The position numbers were made by a program, and so were the translations under genes. Shown here one piece after another: positions 18,383 to 27,992 of a DNA stretch of 41,983 bases. Below the pieces are notes generated by a model. It was not told where the DNA came from. It saw nothing but the letters and a program-made list of their open reading frames with translations, and did not search any database. Source of the DNA: Patescibacteria group bacterium (GTDB lineage: Bacteria; Patescibacteriota; Microgenomatia; UBA1400; PJMF01); the NCBI GenBank assembly GCA_018816385.1, contig JAHIVK010000066.1, forward strand, positions 1-41,983, read 5' to 3'. The first letter of the stretch is position 1; each line of letters starts with the position of its first letter.

Positions 18383-20035
18383 ATCATATTACTACTGGCC
18401 TTACTTTTACGTTTACCTCAACTAACAGGTTCATTTTGGTTAGACGAGGCGGCTCAAGCTCTGGAAAGTAGCCGACCTTTTGACCAGCAACTGGATATTG
18501 TGGGTGATTTTCAACCACCGCTAATACACTTGTTAACTTATGTTGCTATCCAGATCGGCCAACCTTTTGGTCTAGAACGCAGTGAATGGTGGCTAAGAAC
18601 CTGGGGCGCCTTAATTCCGGGACTCTTGACCATTTTTTTGACCATGAAGATCGCCCAAACCTTTCAAACATCTCCTTCATTTAAACAACGTTTATTTAAC
18701 CCCCTTGAATTTTTTAAACGCATCGCCACCAACTCGATTCAATTATTCACTTCATTCAAACAAAGCCCATTCAAATTTGGTTTACATAATCTAACCGGCA
18801 TCGGCTTGATACTTCGCGAGGCTCGGGTGAGTAACATTATTTTCGGCCTGCTGACCGGTTTTCTATTGGCCACCTCCTCGCTCCACATCTTTTACTCCCA
18901 AGAACTGCGCCCCTACAGTCTGCCGGCTCTGTGGGCCACCCTCTCCTGGTGGCTAATTTTTAAAAAACGCTGGCATTGGCTGGCTGTCGTCACGGCTTTA
19001 GGCCTTTATACTTCCTATCTCTATCCTTTTCTGATGGTTGGTCAGCTCGCTTATCTTTTTTTTCAAACTCAACCCGATTTCAATTTCAAACATAAACTGC
19101 GCGCCTCCGGATTAGTCAAAACTAGCCTGGCTTGGCTGACCACAAAACGCATGGCGCTCCTGGGCGGCAGTCTGCTTTTTCTACCCTGGCTACCTATGTT
19201 TATACGTCAACTCCAGGCAGGAGAAGTCATTAGAGCCCAGCTTCCAGGCTGGTCAGAAGTTGTCAGTATTCCTCAATTCAAAGCCTTACCATTAATCTTG
19301 GGTAAATTTGTGTTTGGGGTGGTTGAGCTCAATTTGTCTTTACCATTTTTAGTCATGAGTGCCATTTTTGTTTCACTGCTGATGAATCTGATGTTAAACA
19401 CCTGGATAAAACAACCGACTGCCTCCAAAGTTTGGCTAAAAACCTTAATTTTTTGGGTAATGATTCCTTTATTGACAGCTTGGTTAGTGTCTTTTGTGGT
19501 GCCAGTCGTCAGGCCCAAACGCCTGTTACTGCTTCTGCCCGGCTTCTACTTGGCCATTTCTGGATTGATCATAGTTAGTCAGTCAAAACTAAAGTATGCC
19601 CTGTTGGTTCTGCTGATCGGCTGTAACCTGTTTGGTACCTATTCATACTTAACGGAGCGCAATTTACAAAGAGAGGATTGGCGAGGCTTGATTCGAGCCT
19701 TGGAAACTAAGTACTTACATCAATCGGGGCAACCCCAAACTACAACGGCTGTTTTCTCTTTTTCTGGTCCTTTTCCTCCCTGGACTTGGTATGCCCAACC
19801 CGAATTTGCCACTCTTAGCACAGGCGTATTGTCTGTTAACCAGTTAACCAGTTTAGATTCGTTGTTACTAGAAACTCAAAAGTTTCAAACCCTATTAGTC
19901 TTTGATTATTTGCAGGATTTGACAGATCCTAACCGATTATTATTAACCGAACTAGACCAAGCTGGATTTGCGCAAAAGGAGCTTTTTGCGTATCCTGGTA
20001 TTGGCTTCGTTCGTGAGTATCAAGCTAAAAAGTGA
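18323..20035 (+). CDS. GT-C membrane glycosyltransferase (GT39/PMT_2-like) with repeat-B-derived N-terminus
   Basis: LRLPQLTGSFWLDEAAQALESSRPFD...GDFQPPLIHLLTY...YSQELRPYSLPALWA; residues about 6-20 are the translation of repeat B. Confidence 0.88.
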   Translation: MKMLFKDAISNHCPYFVTSLIILLLALLLRLPQLTGSFWLDEAAQALESSRPFDQQLDIVGDFQPPLIHLLTYVAIQIGQPFGLERSEWWLRTWGALIPGLLTIFLTMKIAQTFQTSPSFKQRLFNPLEFFKRIATNSIQLFTSFKQSPFKFGLHNLTGIGLILREARVSNIIFGLLTGFLLATSSLHIFYSQELRPYSLPALWATLSWWLIFKKRWHWLAVVTALGLYTSYLYPFLMVGQLAYLFFQTQPDFNFKHKLRASGLVKTSLAWLTTKRMALLGGSLLFLPWLPMFIRQLQAGEVIRAQLPGWSEVVSIPQFKALPLILGKFVFGVVELNLSLPFLVMSAIFVSLLMNLMLNTWIKQPTASKVWLKTLIFWVMIPLLTAWLVSFVVPVVRPKRLLLLLPGFYLAISGLIIVSQSKLKYALLVLLIGCNLFGTYSYLTERNLQREDWRGLIRALETKYLHQSGQPQTTTAVFSFSGPFPPWTWYAQPEFATLSTGVLSVNQLTSLDSLLLETQKFQTLLVFDYLQDLTDPNRLLLTELDQAGFAQKELFAYPGIGFVREYQAKK

Positions 20036-20051
20036 AAGTAATAAATAAAGT

Positions 20052-21182
20052 ATGATTCCAGTTTGCTTTGATATCACCAGCTTACTTTATGGTCGGGGGG
20101 TTTCCCGCTATACCAGCAATATTATTCAGGCTCTATCAACCCAAGCAGACCTCGATCTATGGGTTTATGGCTCAACCGGCCGATCTTTTTCCCAACTTGA
20201 AAAATTGGCTAAAGATCTGCCTATCTCCAAAAATCAAGTCATACTTGACCGGATACCAGTAAAGTTTTTGCCATATATCTGGCAGTTAGGTTTATTGTCT
20301 CCGACTCGCAAAATACCCAAACCTTGTTTGCTTCACTCTTGGGACTGGCATCAACCGCCTCTGGAAAAGAAAGTTGGTTTAGTTTCGACTATTCACGATC
20401 TGGCAATTCTCAAGTTTCCTCAAACAGCTTTGCCCGATGTGCTCAAACATCATCGGGCTTCATGGAAAAAGTTAAAACAACATCAGGCTCAAATTATTGC
20501 CGTTAGCCAAACCACCAGACGTGATGTGATTGAACTCTTAGATTTTCCTCCCGAACGCGTCCACGTAGTTTACGAAGCTTTACCTATCGAATCCAAAGCT
20601 GTCATGAACGAGTTATCAGAAAGTCAGTACGATGTCATTAAAACTAAACTGAAACTTGATCGACCATTTATTTTGTTTGTGAGCACTAGGGAGCCTCGCA
20701 AAAACTTAGAGCGGTTAATCAAAGCTTGGCAACCTTTAGCCAAGGATTTTGACTTAATTATTGCCGGAGCTAACCATCAGTCATTATCTGAATCATCGGC
20801 TGATCAACCTCACCTTAGGTTATTGGGTCGGGTGAGTGATCAAAAACTGGCAGTCCTCTACGGCGAAGCTAGTTTGATGGCTTATCCCTCACTTTATGAA
20901 GGATTTGGTTTGCCGATTCTGGAAGCCTTTTTTCATGGCACACCCGTTGTGACGTCTAACAATTCCGGTATGAAAGAAGTGGCGGGTAATGCGGCCGAAC
21001 TAGTTGACCCCGAATCAATCGCCAGCATTAGACAAGGTTTGGAAAAAGTTTTAAATGAAAATAGAGATGACCAACAACTCAGACTTAAAAAAATGATTAT
21101 TCGAGGTCAAATGTTCTCTTGGGATTTGGCCGCCAGACAGACGTATGAAATTTACCAACGGGCATATCAGAAACTTCTATAA
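20052..21182 (+). CDS. GT4 family glycosyltransferase
   Basis: STIHDLAILKFPQTALP...FVSTREPRKNLERLIKAW...AYPSLYEGFGLPILEAFFHGTPVVTSNNSGMKEVAGNAAELVDP. Confidence 0.93.
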   Translation: MIPVCFDITSLLYGRGVSRYTSNIIQALSTQADLDLWVYGSTGRSFSQLEKLAKDLPISKNQVILDRIPVKFLPYIWQLGLLSPTRKIPKPCLLHSWDWHQPPLEKKVGLVSTIHDLAILKFPQTALPDVLKHHRASWKKLKQHQAQIIAVSQTTRRDVIELLDFPPERVHVVYEALPIESKAVMNELSESQYDVIKTKLKLDRPFILFVSTREPRKNLERLIKAWQPLAKDFDLIIAGANHQSLSESSADQPHLRLLGRVSDQKLAVLYGEASLMAYPSLYEGFGLPILEAFFHGTPVVTSNNSGMKEVAGNAAELVDPESIASIRQGLEKVLNENRDDQQLRLKKMIIRGQMFSWDLAARQTYEIYQRAYQKLL

Positions 21183-21218
21183 TTAGTCAAGAGGTTATTT
21201 TTTGAAATTAAGTTCAAG

Positions 21219-22433
21219 ATGATCAACTCACCGCCCAAAATTATCCACATCGCCATTGATGGCAATGAAGCCAATGTAATAAATAGAGTGGGCAGTAATG
21301 TCTATGCTTATTTTTTGCTCAAAGAACTTTTTGAATTAGCTGATGCCGAAAAACACTCCATGACAGTTTTGTTGACCAAACCACCTCTGGGGGATATGCC
21401 TCCGGAACGTAAGTACTGGCGCTATCAAATAGTCACTCCCAGTCAATTCTGGACTTGGTGGGCTTTACCGATTTATTTACATCAGCATCAATCAGAGTTC
21501 GACGTGTTTTTTACTCCAGGTCACTATGCCCCCAGACTTTGCCCCATACCTTATGTGTCGTCTGTTATGGATTTAGCTTTCCTAGAATATCCCGATATGT
21601 TCAAGTTAAGCGATCTGATAAAACTCAAACTTTGGACTAAACTCAGCGTCGGGCAAGCTCAAAAGGTCATCACCATTAGTCGTTATAGTCAATTAGCCAT
21701 TCACAAACACTACAATCTGCCTCTGACAAACATCGTGGTGGCTCCACCAGCTTTAGCTAATTCAACTCAAGTTAGACGGACAACCAAAAGTCGCAAACTA
21801 TTGTCTGCTCATCGCATCCAACCGCCTTTTATTCTCTACTTGGGCACTATTCAGCCCAGAAAAAATTTAGTGACATTGATTAAGGCCTACAATTTACTTC
21901 GAAAAAAATGGACTTCATCATTGGATAAAAGTTTGGGTAAAAGCATGGTCAAAAAAAGCAACGCACCACCGCAGTTGGTGCTGGCCGGCAAGATTGGCTG
22001 GTTGGCAGATCGAACCTTGGCTCAAATCAGACATTCCCCCTACCAACAAGATATTTTGTTAACCGGCTTTGTGACGGAGCCAGAAAAAAACGCTCTGCTA
22101 TCTTGGGCAAGCTGTACTGTCCAGATTGGTCTTTATGAAGGTTTTGGTATTCCAGTTTTAGAATCACTGTCTGCTGGCGCGATTCCTGTGGTGGCCAACA
22201 CCACTAGTTTGCCCGAAGCAGTCGGTAAAGCTGGTTTGTTAGTTGATCCTCAAGATAAAAAAGGTATTGCTCAAGCTTTGTTGACAGCCTGCACACTACC
22301 AGTTAAAAAAAGAGCCGAATACCGGCAATTGGGTCACAAGCAATTGGCTAATTTTAGTTGGCGGTCTTCCGCTCAAACAGTGCTTAAGACACTGTGGGAT
22401 GTCGTTGCCTCCAATAAACTGGTGGTGAAATAA
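21219..22433 (+). CDS. GT4 family glycosyltransferase
   Basis: YLGTIQPRKNLVTLIKAYNLL...QIGLYEGFGIPVLESLSAGAIPVVANTTSLPEAVGKAGLLVDP. Confidence 0.92.
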   Translation: MINSPPKIIHIAIDGNEANVINRVGSNVYAYFLLKELFELADAEKHSMTVLLTKPPLGDMPPERKYWRYQIVTPSQFWTWWALPIYLHQHQSEFDVFFTPGHYAPRLCPIPYVSSVMDLAFLEYPDMFKLSDLIKLKLWTKLSVGQAQKVITISRYSQLAIHKHYNLPLTNIVVAPPALANSTQVRRTTKSRKLLSAHRIQPPFILYLGTIQPRKNLVTLIKAYNLLRKKWTSSLDKSLGKSMVKKSNAPPQLVLAGKIGWLADRTLAQIRHSPYQQDILLTGFVTEPEKNALLSWASCTVQIGLYEGFGIPVLESLSAGAIPVVANTTSLPEAVGKAGLLVDPQDKKGIAQALLTACTLPVKKRAEYRQLGHKQLANFSWRSSAQTVLKTLWDVVASNKLVVK

Positions 22434-22447
22434 ACAACAACACTAAT

Positions 22448-22555
22448 TGTCATTCTCCCCGCCCAGGCGGGGGGAATCCATGGTCAATCATCCACTCCTA
22501 GATTCCCGCTAACGCGGGAATGACGGAACAGAGCGCGGGAATAACAGAACAGAAC
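22448..22555 (+). repeat. repeat A
   Basis: tgtcattctccccgcccaggcggggggaatcca...gattcccgctaacgcgggaatgacgg. Confidence 0.88.
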
Positions 22556-22558
22556 ACT

Positions 22559-23074
22559 ATGAATAAATCAATGCCAGTAAAAACTCCTCCCGCCATTATT
22601 CTGGGCATCGATCCGGGGTATGATCGGATTGGCTGGGCTGTGGGGCAAAAAAAAGCTCAATCAATCGAGGTTTTGGGTTATGGATTGATTCAAACCGACT
22701 CCAAAACTAAGTTATCGCAAAGATACCAGCAAATTCAACAAGAATTATCTCAAGTTATAAAACAGTACCAACCTCAAATCTGCGCTATTGAAAAACTTTT
22801 TTTTGCCCAAAATAAAACCACAGCTTTAAAAGTCTCGGAGGCCAGGGGAGTGATTGTCATCACCGCCATCAGTCATCATCTGGCAATTAGGGAGTTTAGT
22901 CCCCAAAAAATTAAGCTCTGTGTCACGGGCTACGGCAAAGCCGATAAAAAGGCCGTCACCAAGATGCTTAGAATCCAACTCAAATTGCCGGCGGGCAAAC
23001 TAATTGATGACGTGACCGACGCTCTGGCAGTGGTCTTAACCGCCAGTTTCATGCAGAATCAACTTGTGGAGTGA
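22559..23074 (+). CDS. ruvC: crossover junction endodeoxyribonuclease RuvC
   Basis: ILGIDPGYDRIGWAVG...AIEKLFFAQNKTTALKVSEARGV...KADKKAVTKMLR...DDVTDALAVVLT. Start moved to 22559 because 22520-22558 lies in repeat A. Confidence 0.96.
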   Translation: MNKSMPVKTPPAIILGIDPGYDRIGWAVGQKKAQSIEVLGYGLIQTDSKTKLSQRYQQIQQELSQVIKQYQPQICAIEKLFFAQNKTTALKVSEARGVIVITAISHHLAIREFSPQKIKLCVTGYGKADKKAVTKMLRIQLKLPAGKLIDDVTDALAVVLTASFMQNQLVE

Positions 23075-23122
23075 AATAATTCTGATATTAACCATCGGCA
23101 AACACAAGGTATACAATTAAGA

Positions 23123-23689
23123 TTGATGATTGCTCAACTCACCGGCCAACCTATTATCCGCGATTCAAAACTGATTGTGAATGTGGGCGGAGTGGGGTAT
23201 GGCGTATTGGTGAGTGATCAAACCTTGGTCAAACTACAAGCAGAAGTTGAGGTCACGTTGAGTATTTTTACTCACGTCCGCCAAGATACGCTGGAGTTGT
23301 TTGGATTTCTGGAGCCGGCCGACAAACGCTTGTTTCAACTGTTACTAGGCGTAAGTGGCGTGGGACCCCGGACTGCTTTGGCCATTAGCCAGTGGGGAGC
23401 GGCGGCCATTACTCAAGCCGTGCAAGAAGCTCAAGTGGCATTTTTTACCAAAGTGCCCCGAGTCGGCAAACAACTGGCCCAGAAAATCATCATCGAACTC
23501 AAGAGCAAGCTGGGCAGTTTGCGCGAACTGGAACTGGGCGGCATAACCGATCCCAAGCAAAAAGAAGTAATCGAGGCTCTACTGGCGTTGGGGTTTGAGG
23601 AGCAAGATGTTTATTGCCGGCTGGAAAAACTGGACATCAGCCAACCAATTGAAGCGATCATTAAGCAAGCCTTGAGGCTTAAGACTTAA
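23123..23689 (+). CDS. ruvA: Holliday junction branch migration protein RuvA
   Basis: MIAQLTGQPI...NVGGVGYGVLVS...FTHVRQDTLELFGFLEPADKRLFQLLLGVSGVGPRTALAI...VPRVGKQLAQKIIIELKSKL. Confidence 0.96.
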   Translation: MMIAQLTGQPIIRDSKLIVNVGGVGYGVLVSDQTLVKLQAEVEVTLSIFTHVRQDTLELFGFLEPADKRLFQLLLGVSGVGPRTALAISQWGAAAITQAVQEAQVAFFTKVPRVGKQLAQKIIIELKSKLGSLRELELGGITDPKQKEVIEALLALGFEEQDVYCRLEKLDISQPIEAIIKQALRLKT

Positions 23690-24147
23690 TCATTGTTACA
23701 ATAATTTATAATCATATCCTCAATAATATAGGGAAGATTATCTTCAATCATTCTACGAATTGAAGCCTGAACTTCTTCTTCGGATAAGGCAGTCTTGAGC
23801 GCTAAATGCCAAGAGGCAAAATCTTGTCTGACAATATCTACGGGAAATTGGAACCAACAAGCTCCATCTCCATTATGTTCATTTTCTAGGCAACCCAATC
23901 TAATAGATAACACTCCATCTTCAAATCGAACTATGGGCAGTAACCGCCAGCCAGGAACTCCTGATGGAGCGTCTGCCGCAATTAACGCCGTCTGCACATA
24001 TTTAAGAAAAAGTAACACATTATCAAAAGAGCCACCTCTTAAAGCTTGGGTTGCAACTTCGGCAAAACTTTTGGCCACACAAGCCTGCATCTTAGCAAGC
24101 TCTTCCGAGTCGATCACAACCTCTTTGCTTTCTAGACTTAATGGCAT
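23686..24147 (-). CDS. orphan hypothetical protein (153 aa) inserted between ruvA and ruvB
   Basis: ORF with AGGAT Shine-Dalgarno-like sequence; stop overlaps ruvA stop (shared TTAA); no family recognised. Confidence 0.7.
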   Translation of the reverse strand: MPLSLESKEVVIDSEELAKMQACVAKSFAEVATQALRGGSFDNVLLFLKYVQTALIAADAPSGVPGWRLLPIVRFEDGVLSIRLGCLENEHNGDGACWFQFPVDIVRQDFASWHLALKTALSEEEVQASIRRMIEDNLPYIIEDMIINYCNND

Positions 24148-24161
24148 ATGTCGATTTTATC

Positions 24162-24254
24162 CTATAATAAACTTAGGCTAACATTATTATTTCTATCTAC
24201 TTGGCGTGGGCATAAGGCATCAGCAGAGAATTGTTCATGTAATTTGCCTGCCAT
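24162..24254 (-). CDS. candidate 30-aa leader peptide MAGKLHEQFSADALCPRQVDRNNNVSLSLL
   Basis: AAGAAAGGAATAAAATG context on minus strand; TAG stop overlaps the Shine-Dalgarno region of the 24147 gene. Confidence 0.45.
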   Translation of the reverse strand: MAGKLHEQFSADALCPRQVDRNNNVSLSLL

Positions 24255-24307
24255 TTTATTCCTTTCTTATGACTCTTGTGAGAGTCTAGTCACAAATACA
24301 GAGTCCG

Positions 24308-24336
24308 ATTATATATCCTATTTACCTTTTTGTCAC
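24308..24336 (-). promoter_or_regulatory. sigma70-like promoter GTGACA-N17-TATAAT
   Basis: Minus-strand GTGACAAAAAGGTAAATAGGATATATAAT, about 54 nt upstream of the small ORF; downstream hairpin GACTCT-CACA-AGAGTC in the leader. Confidence 0.6.
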
Positions 24337-24465
24337 GTTTGATATATAAATGACTACTGATATGCATTGAGAGTGTTTAAACTTGATTTAAGCAAAACTG
24401 GCCATCAGCCAAGAAAATGATCAGCTAGTTACCGTCGAAAGAGTGGTATGATTTGCTAGATAATT

Positions 24466-25470
24466 ATGCCCAAACAGCTTAAAACAGCCACCGATCTCGA
24501 CCAACCCATCACCCCCGAAGAGGAACAGCTCCTCACCTCCCTCCGAGCTCAAAAATGGGAGCAATTTTATGGCCAGGACAACATTAAGCAGGCTCTGCGC
24601 ATCGCTATCCAAGCCACCAAACAGCGCCTGGAATCGCTCGATCACACTTTGTTATACGGCCCGCCAGGCTTAGGCAAGACTACCCTGGCTCATTTAATTG
24701 CCAAAGAATTGGGTGTCAATATTCGGGTAACTTCGGGCACGGCCATTAGTAAAACTGGCGATCTGGCCGCTATTTTGACCAGCCTCGAACCGGGAGACGT
24801 CTTGTTTGTGGACGAGATTCACCGCTTGCCTAAGGCGGTTGAAGAAACTCTTTATCCGGCCATGGAGGACTACGCCTTGGACATTGTGATTGGCAAAGGT
24901 CCTTCGGCCAGAACTCTGCGCCTGGAACTGCCCAAGTTTACTTTGATTGGCGCCACCACTCGTTTTGGCTTGCTGGCCGGACCATTCCGCGATCGATTTG
25001 GTTTAGTCCATCGTTTAACCTACTATCTACCCGAATCGCTGGTCACCATCTTGGATCAGGCCTCCAAAAAGCTGGAGGTGAAACTTGATCAAAAAGCCAG
25101 CCTAGCCATTGCCCGCCGAGCTCGAGGCACACCCAGAATCGCCCTTAAATTACTCAAGAGGATTAGAGATTTTGCTCAAGTCAATCAGATTCAAGTGGTT
25201 GACTTGGCGACTGTGACTGCGGCCTTAAATATGTATCGGATCGATGAGCAGGGTTTGGACGAACATGATCGGACATTGCTGATGCAACTCATCACCAAGC
25301 ATGGTGGAGGACCAGTGGGTTTGACAACTTTGGCCGCCACCTTGAATGAAGATACCGGCACCATCGAAGAAGTCATCGAGCCCTACCTGCTGCAAATTGG
25401 ATTTCTCAAACGCACACCCAAGGGCAGGGTAGTGACTGATGTGGCCAGAAAACATCTGGCAAAAAAATAG
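24466..25470 (+). CDS. ruvB: Holliday junction branch migration ATPase RuvB
   Basis: LYGPPGLGKTTLAHLIAKELG...DVLFVDEIHRLPKAVEETLYPAMEDYALDIVIGKGPSARTLRLELPKFTLIGATTR. Confidence 0.97.
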   Translation: MPKQLKTATDLDQPITPEEEQLLTSLRAQKWEQFYGQDNIKQALRIAIQATKQRLESLDHTLLYGPPGLGKTTLAHLIAKELGVNIRVTSGTAISKTGDLAAILTSLEPGDVLFVDEIHRLPKAVEETLYPAMEDYALDIVIGKGPSARTLRLELPKFTLIGATTRFGLLAGPFRDRFGLVHRLTYYLPESLVTILDQASKKLEVKLDQKASLAIARRARGTPRIALKLLKRIRDFAQVNQIQVVDLATVTAALNMYRIDEQGLDEHDRTLLMQLITKHGGGPVGLTTLAATLNEDTGTIEEVIEPYLLQIGFLKRTPKGRVVTDVARKHLAKK

Positions 25471-25489
25471 AGTTATTTATCTGCTAGAA

Positions 25490-25737
25490 TAGACTGGTAG
25501 CGAAAGATGAAACGACATTTGTCGTCATTCTCCCCGCGTAGTGGGGGGAATCCAGGGGGCAACCCAATGCCACTGGATCCCCGCTAGCGCGAGGATGACG
25601 AGTGTATGCGAGGATGACGAGTGTATGCGAGGATGACGAGTGTATGCGAGGATGACGAGTGTGCGCGAGGATGACAATAGGGGATAGGAATGACAAGCTC
25701 ATAGTCATTCTCCGACCATAGGAATGGGAATGACAAA
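25490..25737 (+). repeat. inverted B terminus followed by a repeat A cluster
   Basis: tagactggtagcgaaa, then cgtcattctccccgcgtagtggggggaatcc...cactggatccccgctagcgcgaggatgac. Confidence 0.88.
25591..25675 (+). repeat. 19-bp tandem array (gaggatgacgagtgtatgc), about 4.5 copies
   Basis: Copies start at 25591, 25610, 25629, 25648, 25667 (partial). Confidence 0.95.
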
Positions 25738-25741
25738 CAAT

Positions 25742-26320
25742 ATGAACCAAAAAATTATCCGTCGCCTGCAAGCTATATATTTGGAATTAGTCACCGGATT
25801 TCTGTGGTGGTGTGTAGGCTTTATCCCCATTCATCATGTCAGGCGCTTTTTTTACAGACTGTTTGGCATGACAATTGGTCCAGGCTCAACCCTGCACATG
25901 ATGGGTCGGATTTATGACCCAAGGTTTATTAGAATTGGCAGAGATACTATTATTGGTGAAAAGTTTACGCTAGATGGTCGAAGACAACTGCCTAATTCTC
26001 AAGGAGGAATTGTGATTGGTGATCATGTGGATATTGCTTCGGAAGTTATGATTTGGTCCAGCCAACACGACATCAGGTCAAATGATTTTCATGCCATCGA
26101 AGATCCCATCACAATTGAAGACTATGTTTTCATTGGTCCCAGAGCTATTATCTTGCCAGGCGTGACAGTGGGCAGGGGAGCGGTGGTGGCAGCCGGGGCG
26201 GTGGTCACCAAAGATGTGCCTGCCAGAGAAATTGTGGGCGGAGTGCCGGCCAAAACCATTGGCCAACGAGGAACAGATGAGCTGAGTTATCGGCTAGGAC
26301 GAGCCAGGTGGTTTCAATAG
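25742..26320 (+). CDS. left-handed beta-helix O-acetyltransferase (maa/WbbJ-like)
   Basis: Hexapeptide repeats [19 protein letters not shown]...[52 protein letters not shown]. Confidence 0.92.
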   Translation: MNQKIIRRLQAIYLELVTGFLWWCVGFIPIHHVRRFFYRLFGMTIGPGSTLHMMGRIYDPRFIRIGRDTIIGEKFTLDGRRQLPNSQGGIVIGDHVDIASEVMIWSSQHDIRSNDFHAIEDPITIEDYVFIGPRAIILPGVTVGRGAVVAAGAVVTKDVPAREIVGGVPAKTIGQRGTDELSYRLGRARWFQ

Positions 26321-26360
26321 TTAAAGCTCATCAGTCTAATTGAGCCAGTCTTAATCCAAA

Positions 26361-26741
26361 CTATCTTAATTGAGCTGTTAGAGTGTATATTGCTTTATCA
26401 AAGCTGAATGCGCCATTTTGGGTCATGAGTTTTCTTTGTCCAGGAGTGGTTGTGGACTCAATAATGTGGGCGATGGCTTGACGACCATGCAGAGAAATCC
26501 AATTTTCAAACATGGAGGATAGGTTGGGTTTGTCTGATTGATTGGATGTAGACTGGACAGCAAATACAATGCTCAACTCACTGCAGCCATCGGCATTAGT
26601 CTTGGAACAAGTAACATCAACTGCGACATCTGTTATGCCAAAATTTTCTAAATGCTCACATAACTGTTGCGATATTGCTATCAGTCGATCACGTATTTCA
26701 GGATTGCTTCTAACTGGTGTTTTCTCACGAGGTTGCCCCAT
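26361..26741 (-). CDS. orphan hypothetical protein (126 aa)
   Basis: GAAAGGATAAATTTATG start context; own promoter candidate upstream; no family recognised. Confidence 0.65.
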   Translation of the reverse strand: MGQPREKTPVRSNPEIRDRLIAISQQLCEHLENFGITDVAVDVTCSKTNADGCSELSIVFAVQSTSNQSDKPNLSSMFENWISLHGRQAIAHIIESTTTPGQRKLMTQNGAFSFDKAIYTLTAQLR

Positions 26742-26804
26742 AAATTTATCCTTTCGATTTAATTATTCTCTGATTTGTTGTAACAATAACTGAACTACTT
26801 AATC

Positions 26805-26834
26805 ATTATATCACTATACTTCATACTGTATCAA
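26805..26834 (-). promoter_or_regulatory. extended -10 promoter TTGATA-N18-TATAAT (TGATATAAT)
   Basis: Minus-strand sequence upstream of the 26741 gene. Confidence 0.6.
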
Positions 26835-26969
26835 TTACCAATTACAAAACTGGGTTTGTTTCCGATTTAGTAGAAAAAACCTATCAATTTGGAAACAAGA
26901 GCAGACTCTAATTAACAATCATTGATGATCTCTCCTTTGAGCTGTGGCTTTATCTGTATAATCAACTTC

Positions 26970-27992
26970 ATGCTTAGTTCAAATCATCAGATTTTACTGT
27001 CGGTGGTGATTGTTTCGTACAACACGGCCACTTTAACCAAACAGTGCCTGCTCTCGGTGATCAAAGAAGTCACCAACTCCCACTTGCTTAAACACAAAAC
27101 AGAGATAATTGTAGTCGATAATGCCTCAACCGACGACTCGGTGATAGCCATTGGGTCTCTCATTTCTCACCCACAGACTCGAGTCACTCACAATGCTCCA
27201 AGTCAACCAAAGAAACACAAGTTCATCCAAAACCCAACCAACCTGGGTTTTGCCAGAGCCAATAACCAAGCTTTGGCTGGGGCTAGAGGGGAGTACTTTT
27301 TGCTTTTGAACTCCGACACTTTGGTTAAGCCTGGCAGTCTGGAAAAATTGGTGCAAAACATGAATTGGGCTCAAAGCCATTCCCGAATTGGTTTGTTGGC
27401 GGGCAATCTGCTTAATAAAGACGGCTCTGTGCAACATCAGGGCGGGGCTTTGCCTAACCTCTGGACACTCAAAACTCACATGTTACTGCTGACCAAACTG
27501 CCCATTCTTGGACGCTGGCTGTCGTCAACCCAAAATCAATCTGCTCTCTATCAAAACACATTGTCATCACCTCACGGCCAATTGCATGTCCAAGGCTGGG
27601 TAGGGGGCGCCGCCCTGCTCATTCCCAAAGAGGTATATCAAAAAATTGGCCCTTTGGATGAAAACATCTTTATGTATGGCGAAGATACTGAGTACTGTTT
27701 GAGAGCAAAAAGAGCCGGTTTTTTATCGGCCATTGACCAATCAGCCCCCATCACTCACTTGGGCTTTGCCAGCTCATCGTCCAGTCAAGCTTTAATCGGC
27801 GAAATGACTGGCTTGCTATACATCTTCAAAAAACACGCTCCCTGCTGGCAATTACCCTTAGTTTATAGGCTACTGATCATAGGATGCTACATAAGAATAG
27901 CTCTTTTTGGTCTGATCGGTTTGGATAAAAATAAAGCTCAAACTTACAAACGAGCCATATCAGAACTTAAAAAGAGATATAATAATGACTGA
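26970..27992 (+). CDS. GT2 family glycosyltransferase
   Basis: LSVVIVSYNTATLTKQCLLSV...VDNASTDDS...NLGFARANNQAL...LLNSDTLVKPGSLEKLV...MYGEDTEYCLRAKRAG. Confidence 0.92.
   Translation: MLSSNHQILLSVVIVSYNTATLTKQCLLSVIKEVTNSHLLKHKTEIIVVDNASTDDSVIAIGSLISHPQTRVTHNAPSQPKKHKFIQNPTNLGFARANNQALAGARGEYFLLLNSDTLVKPGSLEKLVQNMNWAQSHSRIGLLAGNLLNKDGSVQHQGGALPNLWTLKTHMLLLTKLPILGRWLSSTQNQSALYQNTLSSPHGQLHVQGWVGGAALLIPKEVYQKIGPLDENIFMYGEDTEYCLRAKRAGFLSAIDQSAPITHLGFASSSSSQALIGEMTGLLYIFKKHAPCWQLPLVYRLLIIGCYIRIALFGLIGLDKNKAQTYKRAISELKKRYNND

Noticed and set aside
23345-23598. Overlapping ORFs inside ruvA (23345-23560 -, 23355-23546 +, 23392-23598 +)
   Set aside because: Shadow frames of a strongly conserved RuvA coding region.
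25591-25675. CRISPR-like array of regularly spaced gaggatgac units
   Set aside because: Unit and spacer are the same 19-bp tandem repeat; spacers are not unique and no cas genes occur. It is a VNTR within repeat A.
25484-25771. ORF 25484-25771 (-)
   Set aside because: Encoded by the 19-bp tandem array and repeat A (HTRHPRIHSSSSHTLVILAYTRHPRASGDPV).
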